A stretch of 8,898 nucleotides of DNA, from assembly GCA_002393865.1 (NCBI GenBank), contig DGUD01000039.1, positions 1 to 8,898 on the forward strand, given 5' to 3'. Source of the stretch: Treponema sp. UBA4319 (lineage in GTDB: Bacteria > Spirochaetota > Spirochaetia > Treponematales > Treponemataceae). Below, piece after piece: positions 4,612 to 8,898 of this stretch. The position numbers and the translations under genes are program-made. The stretch's first letter is position 1, and each line of letters begins with the position of its first letter. The notes below the pieces were generated by a model that was not told the origin of the DNA, made no database searches, and saw only the letters and a program-made list of their open reading frames with translations.

Positions 4612-7494
4612 ATGAGGCATAACAAAAAAATCCTGCCAATGTTTTTCCTTTTAATAGCGATGGTGCTTTCCGCGTGCTCAAAAAAAATGCCGGTGGAAGG
4701 CCTGCACCAGTTCAACCTTGACAATGGGCTCACCGTCTTTGCCCAGGAGAACCATGCGGTTCCGCTTGTCTATATAAACATCGCCGTGCGCGCAGGCGCC
4801 GTCACGCAGACGCCGGAGAACGCGGGCTTGTTCCACCTGTACGAGCACATGATGTTCAAGGGGAACAAGCTCTACCCCACGGCCGCCGAAGTCCAGCGCG
4901 CCATCAAGGATATGGGCATCAGCGACTGGAACGGTACCACCGGCGTAAACTGCGTCAATTACTTTTTTACCGTGCCCAAAGACCAGCTTGAGAACGGGCT
5001 TGCCTTCTGGAACGCAGCAATCCGCAGTCCGCTCATGGACGCCACGGAGCTTGAGAACGAAAAGAAAGTCGTGCTTTCCGAGATTGAGGGCGATTTCGCA
5101 AACCCATCCCGCATCAGCTACAACTACCTGTGCAAGCGCATCTTCCCCGGCGAGCCCTACCGCACCGACCCCAGCGGCGCATCCGACGTGGTACGCAACG
5201 CTACGGTGGCGCAGCTGCACGATATCCAGAGCCGCTATTACATTCCGGCCAACGCCGCGCTCTTTGTGGGCGGAGACATTGACCCAGAGGAGGTGCACCG
5301 GCTCGCCAAAAAGATTTTCGGCACGTGGAGCAATAACGGCAACGAAGCCCCCACCAACGGCAGGCAGCAGAATCCCGCGCCGTTCAGCGAGGTGCAGTTT
5401 GCCGTCATGCCCAACGACAAGATTGCCCCCCAGATTGCGGACGTGGAGATATTCTTCCGCGGGCCGGACACCGACTTTGACATAGACGACACCTATCCGG
5501 CGGACTACCTCCTGAACCTGCTCGGCGATCCGGACGGCCTGTACTGCCAGTCGCTCCAGAACAATCCCGTGTACCAGATTCCCTCCAGCGAATATGTCTG
5601 GTCAAGCTACCAGACGACCCGCGCGAACGGCCTCTTCCAGTTCGGCGCGGTGATGCTCTCACCGGAGCAGGATTTGGTGTCCCGCGTGTCGCAGATGCTG
5701 GCGGAGGTGCAGGATTCTATTCTTCCTGCGGTCGCTGCGGACGAGTCGCTCTATTCCAGGCAGAAAGTCGCCGACATCAGCCGCAAGCTCCGCGACAGCG
5801 ACATCATGAGCGCGCAGACGGCCTCCGGGCTGCTCTCCACGCTCCAGTTCTGGTGGGTCTGCTCTTCCCCTGAATATTACTATACATATAACGAGCATAT
5901 TGCCGTCGTAAAGCAGAAGGACGTGCAGGACTTTGTGGCCAAATACTTCAGCGGCAAGAAGCCGATTGTCACCGTGATGGTGCATCCGTCCGTCTATGCG
6001 CAGCTGAAGGAATCCTTTGAGGCCGCCGCTTACGACGAGATTACCGCGGACAAGGCTTTCTGGTGGAAGGACGAGGCCTTTGCCGCCGACCCGCAGAAAA
6101 TCGCCGCCGCAGTCGCCGTGCCGGAGCAGTCCGAGATATATGTCCCCGGGAACGCGCTTGCCGCAGACAAGCGCTACGACCTGCAGGGGGCGCTGCGCGT
6201 GGACAGCTACAAGCTGGCCAACGGCATTCCCGTCTATGTGCAGCAGATGAAGGGCAGCAAAATCGACTCCGTGAGCATTGCGGTGCGCGGGGGCATAGAG
6301 CGCCTGAGCCCGGAGACTTCCGGGCTGGAGGCAGCGCTGTTCAACCAGATGTCGGCAAGCTCCGCGGACTATGACAACGCGAGCCGCAAGACGCTTGCCT
6401 TTGACACGCAGGCAGGCATCTCCGTGTCTTCGGTTGCGGCTGGCAGCGTGCTCTCGCTGGGGACGCTTGACGCATATCTTGGCAAAATGCTGCCGGTCTT
6501 TACGGACGGCTTTTTGCATCCCTCGTACGAGCAGCAGGCCTACGACACGATGATGACGGATTACACGAACAGCATCCAGTCCATGATGAACGACCCGAAC
6601 AGCCTGCTTTCCTACACGCTCACAAGTACGCTGTACAAAGACCATCCCTTTGCCACGCGGACATCGGTGACCCCGGACTCGCTCAAGAACATCACCGTGG
6701 AGAACATGCAGCAGCTGCACAAGACGATTCTTGACCCGGAGAACATCTTTGTCGTCGCCGCCGGCGGCATGAACGGAAAAAAGCTGGTGGCGGAGCTGAA
6801 CAAGACTATCGGGCAGCTCCCGGCGGTAAAGGACGGCTTAAAATACGGCATCCGGGACATTCCGCCGGTGCAGGTGGGCGCCGAGCCGGTCGTGCTGACG
6901 CATCCGTCCGCGGAAGGAACCGGCTTTGTGGCGAGAGTGTTTGCCTCGCCTCCGGTTACCGACCCTGATTTTATACCGGCAGTCCTCGCCTCCGACATAT
7001 ACAGCACCATCCTGTTCAATGTGGTGCGCGAGCAGCACGGCGCCTGCTACACGCCGTCCGCCGGCGTAAATTCCTCCCGAGCGCCAATCGGCATGGAATT
7101 CCTGTACAGACTCTCCGACCCGGAGCACTTCGCCTCGTTTGTGGAAGAAGCCCGCGGATATATGGCGCAGGGCAAGCTGATTGATTCCGTGGGCGCAGAC
7201 GGCTCCTATCGCTTTGCCAGCATTGATGACAGGCTTCCGAGCTACAAGAACGCCTACATTATCTCCACCTACGGCTCACAGGCTACGGTGGGCGGCGTCG
7301 CGTCCAACCTTGTGTACAACATGCTCACGTTCAACGACATGCACTACGACCGCGTGCTTGACTCACAGGTTGAGAGCGTAAGCGCCGCGCAGCTTGTCGA
7401 TGTGTTCAAGAAATACTGGATAGACACCCCCTCCCAGTGGTGGGCGATGGTCGGCCCCGACATTGCGGACCGGCTGGAATTCGGCGCGGACTAA
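4612..7494 (+). CDS. M16 family (pitrilysin/insulinase-like) zinc metallopeptidase lipoprotein
   Basis: This is a probable envelope-anchored peptidase of 960 residues. Residues 1-22 form a lipoprotein signal: basic N-terminus, hydrophobic stretch, lipobox LSAC with lipid-carrying Cys22. The N-terminal M16 unit carries the inverted zinc motif HLYEH (His75, catalytic Glu78, His79). The third ligand is Glu157 in VVLSE, about 78 residues later, as in insulysin and pitrilysin. An M16_C-type domain follows from about 199. A second M16 unit begins near 525-530, but at the HxxEH position it reads GLEAALFNQM, so this half is catalytically dead. Its own C domain (about 690 on) contains VVREQHGACYTPS, matching the family's substrate-holding region. 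One active plus one inactive half in a single chain is the pitrilysin plan. The start could instead be TTG at 4609, 8 nt from GGGAG rather than 11; ATG is preferred on codon grounds. Substrate unknown. Confidence 0.92.
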   Translation: MRHNKKILPMFFLLIAMVLSACSKKMPVEGLHQFNLDNGLTVFAQENHAVPLVYINIAVRAGAVTQTPENAGLFHLYEHMMFKGNKLYPTAAEVQRAIKDMGISDWNGTTGVNCVNYFFTVPKDQLENGLAFWNAAIRSPLMDATELENEKKVVLSEIEGDFANPSRISYNYLCKRIFPGEPYRTDPSGASDVVRNATVAQLHDIQSRYYIPANAALFVGGDIDPEEVHRLAKKIFGTWSNNGNEAPTNGRQQNPAPFSEVQFAVMPNDKIAPQIADVEIFFRGPDTDFDIDDTYPADYLLNLLGDPDGLYCQSLQNNPVYQIPSSEYVWSSYQTTRANGLFQFGAVMLSPEQDLVSRVSQMLAEVQDSILPAVAADESLYSRQKVADISRKLRDSDIMSAQTASGLLSTLQFWWVCSSPEYYYTYNEHIAVVKQKDVQDFVAKYFSGKKPIVTVMVHPSVYAQLKESFEAAAYDEITADKAFWWKDEAFAADPQKIAAAVAVPEQSEIYVPGNALAADKRYDLQGALRVDSYKLANGIPVYVQQMKGSKIDSVSIAVRGGIERLSPETSGLEAALFNQMSASSADYDNASRKTLAFDTQAGISVSSVAAGSVLSLGTLDAYLGKMLPVFTDGFLHPSYEQQAYDTMMTDYTNSIQSMMNDPNSLLSYTLTSTLYKDHPFATRTSVTPDSLKNITVENMQQLHKTILDPENIFVVAAGGMNGKKLVAELNKTIGQLPAVKDGLKYGIRDIPPVQVGAEPVVLTHPSAEGTGFVARVFASPPVTDPDFIPAVLASDIYSTILFNVVREQHGACYTPSAGVNSSRAPIGMEFLYRLSDPEHFASFVEEARGYMAQGKLIDSVGADGSYRFASIDDRLPSYKNAYIISTYGSQATVGGVASNLVYNMLTFNDMHYDRVLDSQVESVSAAQLVDVFKKYWIDTPSQWWAMVGPDIADRLEFGAD

Positions 7495-7498
7495 CGCC

Positions 7499-7548
7499 GC
7501 CGGCAGCAAAATACTTGCGGGCGCACAAGCGAGGGAGCTGCTGCCGGC
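7499..7548. terminator. Inverted repeat between convergent M16 and recombinase genes
   Basis: GCCGGCAGC (7499-7507) and GCTGCCGGC (7540-7548) are perfect complements separated by 32 nt. The loop contains a smaller CTTG/CAAG pairing (7514-7517 with 7526-7529). The left arm begins 5 bp after the M16 stop. A GC-rich stem at a convergent junction suits transcript termination, but there is no T-run on either strand, so an intrinsic terminator is not established. Confidence 0.3.
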
Positions 7549-7585
7549 TTCCCGCGCGCCATGCCAACAAAGCAAATTTCCTGCC

Positions 7586-7611
7586 ACTGTGACCAATATT
7601 GTGACCAATTC
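7586..7611 (+). repeat. Inverted two-box site, left copy, flanking the recombinase gene
   Basis: Two direct TGTGACCA boxes (7588-7595 and 7600-7607, 12-bp period) lie in one 26-bp stretch, the second extended to TGTGACCAATTC. The same composite site, inverted, is at 8705-8729 on the other side of the recombinase gene. The two differ by one base change and one 1-bp indel. The recombinase stop codon (complement of 7610-7612) overlaps the inner end of this copy, so the gene fills the space between the sites. Confidence 0.85.
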
Positions 7612-8683
7612 AGCGCGACGCCATTCCTATACGGCGCGGGCTTCTGATTTGATGCAGCGCCCATTCCTGCCATTCGGTGATGTCCGCCAAATCTTTTACG
7701 CGGAACGAGGTGTATACCGCCTGAATGCCCTTGAGGGAATGCCCGGCGATGGTCTCCACCTTCAGGTGGTTTATGCCGTAAGATTTGGCCGACGAGATAA
7801 AGAAGTGCCGCAGGGAATGCAGGCACAGCTTGCGCTCGTGCCAGCCGGGTATCTGCCGGATGAGCGGGGTGATGCGGGAGTAGAAGCTGTCCTTTGGCTC
7901 AGGCGAACGCTGCCCGGCCAGCTCCTGAAGTGCGGGGCACAGCGGGATGTCCCGCGGCTTTTTGTTCTTGAGCGGCAGAAAGCCCTCGCGCGCGTACTGC
8001 TTTTCCAGCCGGATAAAGCCCGTGCCGTCCTCCTGCTCCACATCCTGCGGAGATACCCCCGCCAGCTCCGCCACGCGCATTCCCGTCGTCGCCAGCAGCA
8101 GAATGTCCTTCCTTACGCTTTCCCCGGCTTTGTCGTACAGGTAGCGCACCTCGTCCAGCGTAAACGCATCCCGCACCTGTACCGGTTCCTTGAGCGGGTG
8201 CAGGTTGTAGAAGGGGTCGCGCTGGATGATGCCGTCAGCCAGCGCGGACTTGAGCACGATATGCAGCACGCTCATCTTTAGCTTGACGGAACCGGCCGAC
8301 AGCCCGCTGTCCAGCAAGTCCTGCCGCAGCTTTTTGAGTGACGAATGCGTTATGTCCGCAAGCCGCTGCCTGCCGATGCGCGGCAGCAGCGTCCTGTCCA
8401 TTGCTGTACAATACGCACGTATAGACGATGCAGAGAGCCCATTGTCGCGGCTGTAGACAGAATCCGCGGCAAAAAAGCCGCGCGCGTACTGGGCAAGCGT
8501 CTTCTGGCTCCCGGCGCACAGCTTTCCCTCCTTAAAGAGCGTGTCGCAGTGCACTTTTGCGGCGGAACGCGACGTGCAGCCTGTGGTGCGGGCGGTCGTG
8601 CGCACTCCGTCCGGCGTATATGTCCGGTAATAATAGAACCTTCCTCTCTTAAAAAGCGTATACGTCTGTCTGTATTTGGGCAT
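7610..8683 (-). CDS. Tyrosine recombinase / phage-type integrase
   Basis: This DNA strand-exchange enzyme of 357 residues is full length for the family. The N-terminus (about 5-60, FKRGRFYYYRTYTPDG) looks like the beta-rich arm- or DNA-binding region of Tn916- and phage-type integrases. A SAM-like core-binding domain spans about 62-160 and the catalytic domain about 170-335. The active-site set is complete: Arg203 (TTGMRVAEL), Lys239 in the beta-hairpin, His289 and Arg292 (HSLRH), His315 (AGHS) and nucleophile Tyr324. The ATG follows GGAGG with 5-nt spacing. It is convergent to the M16 gene and divergent from the exported-protein gene at 8789. No excisionase, repressor or cargo gene accompanies it. 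It is tightly bounded by inverted two-box sites, so it could be a single-gene mobile element, an invertase acting on its own gene, or the edge or remnant of an integrated element. Confidence 0.95.
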   Translation of the reverse strand: MPKYRQTYTLFKRGRFYYYRTYTPDGVRTTARTTGCTSRSAAKVHCDTLFKEGKLCAGSQKTLAQYARGFFAADSVYSRDNGLSASSIRAYCTAMDRTLLPRIGRQRLADITHSSLKKLRQDLLDSGLSAGSVKLKMSVLHIVLKSALADGIIQRDPFYNLHPLKEPVQVRDAFTLDEVRYLYDKAGESVRKDILLLATTGMRVAELAGVSPQDVEQEDGTGFIRLEKQYAREGFLPLKNKKPRDIPLCPALQELAGQRSPEPKDSFYSRITPLIRQIPGWHERKLCLHSLRHFFISSAKSYGINHLKVETIAGHSLKGIQAVYTSFRVKDLADITEWQEWALHQIRSPRRIGMASR

Positions 8684-8704
8684 GGCCCCCTCCGCATCGA
8701 ATTC

Positions 8705-8729
8705 GAATTGGTCACAATCTGGTCACAGT
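8705..8729 (-). repeat. Inverted two-box site, right copy, flanking the recombinase gene
   Basis: Read on the minus strand this is ACTGTGACCA, then G, then ATTGTGACCAATTC: two TGTGACCA boxes in direct order with an 11-bp period. It is the inverted partner of 7586-7611. It lies 21 bp upstream of the recombinase ATG, with the palindrome TCGAATTCGA (8697-8706) in between. The position suits autoregulation or recombinase binding. Confidence 0.85.
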
Positions 8730-8754
8730 ATCGGCGCAAAGCCCGTAAAATCAA
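8722..8754. promoter_or_regulatory. Possible overlapping divergent promoters for the recombinase and the exported-protein gene
   Basis: On the minus strand, TTGATT (complement of 8749-8754) and GATACT (complement of 8727-8732) are 16 bp apart and would start transcription inside the right two-box site, toward the recombinase. On the plus strand, TAAAAT (8746-8751) lies 18 bp after GTCACA (8722-8727), which is part of the outer TGTGACC box, pointing to the gene at 8789. Both are modest matches, so these calls are tentative. Confidence 0.35.
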
Positions 8755-8762
8755 GGCTTTTT
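8738..8762 (+). terminator. Short hairpin with T-run ahead of the exported-protein gene
   Basis: AAAGCC (8738-8743) pairs with GGCTTT (8755-8760) around an 11-nt loop, and the T-run totals five bases (8758-8762). It could weakly terminate plus-strand read-through arriving from the recombinase region. It also overlaps the putative promoters, so it may be incidental. Confidence 0.25.
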
Positions 8763-8788
8763 GGGGCGAATTTATAAAGGAGTTTTAT

Positions 8789-8898
8789 ATGAAAGTTATG
8801 GGAAAGTTCGCAGCGCTTGCCGGCGCCGCGCTTCTGCTTGGAACTTCAGTGGCTTTTGCCGATGAGGTCACTGGTGCCGATTACAATCTTCCCGAGGG
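8789..8898 (+). CDS. Start of a Sec-exported protein of unknown function (partial, runs off the window)
   Basis: ATG at 8789 follows AAAGGAG (8776-8782) at 6-nt spacing, one of the best ribosome sites in the window. The 36 visible codons read a Sec signal peptide: Lys2 and Lys6, then a hydrophobic run rich in Ala and Leu, and a likely signal peptidase I site after AFA (residues 22-24), leaving mature DEVTGADYNLPEG at the window edge. There is no lipobox. The product is expected in the periplasm, outer membrane or outside the cell. Too little is present to name a family. It is divergent from the recombinase, sharing a 105-bp intergenic region. Confidence 0.8.
   Translation, partial: MKVMGKFAALAGAALLLGTSVAFADEVTGADYNLPE

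Noticed and set aside
7463..8281. Plus-strand frame of 272 codons opposite the recombinase
   Set aside because: It is antisense to a recombinase with a complete catalytic set and overlaps the M16 end. It is a shadow.
7586..8729. The two-box sites as attL/attR of an integrated phage or island
   Set aside because: They are inverted relative to each other, not direct, no tRNA gene is present, and only the recombinase lies between them. No direct-repeat att pair is visible in the window.

Overview
This window is a piece of a GC-rich bacterial chromosome. It holds four complete genes and the start of a fifth, set among unusually repeat-rich intergenic DNA. The host is probably diderm and host-associated or anaerobic: it has a lipoprotein with a clear lipobox, a Sec-exported protein and Shine-Dalgarno (SD)-led genes. 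A Treponema-like spirochaete is my best guess, from the style of the integrase N-terminus and of the dispersed hairpin repeats. Nothing here proves it.

Layout from left to right. At 26-147 lies a 122-bp hairpin repeat (copy A). It is followed by a promoter and leader hairpin, then a Cu+-exporting P-type ATPase (260-2800) with a CopZ-like metal-binding domain fused at its C-terminus. That domain has its own internal SD and in-frame ATG. The 308-bp gap after it carries a 22-bp tandem repeat, an extended -10 promoter and a foldable leader. Next is a fold-III PLP ornithine-type decarboxylase (3109-4326). Immediately downstream is copy B of the 122-bp repeat (4342-4463), inverted relative to copy A with only 2 mismatches, so the ATPase and decarboxylase genes sit between long inverted repeats. 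After a 282-bp gap comes a large M16 zinc-peptidase lipoprotein (4612-7494).

Convergent to it is a complete tyrosine recombinase (minus strand, 7610-8683). It is tightly bracketed by inverted copies of a two-box site (TGTGACCA repeated at an 11-12 bp period) at 7586-7611 and 8705-8729. Divergent from the recombinase, a gene for a signal-peptide protein starts at 8789 and runs off the window.

The genes do not form one operon or an obvious pathway: copper export, polyamine synthesis, envelope proteolysis and recombination each appear to have their own control region. The features most worth a second look are the inverted 122-bp repeats with their conserved-loop hairpins, the lone recombinase gene bounded by inverted two-box sites, and the internal translation start that could release a free copper chaperone from copA.
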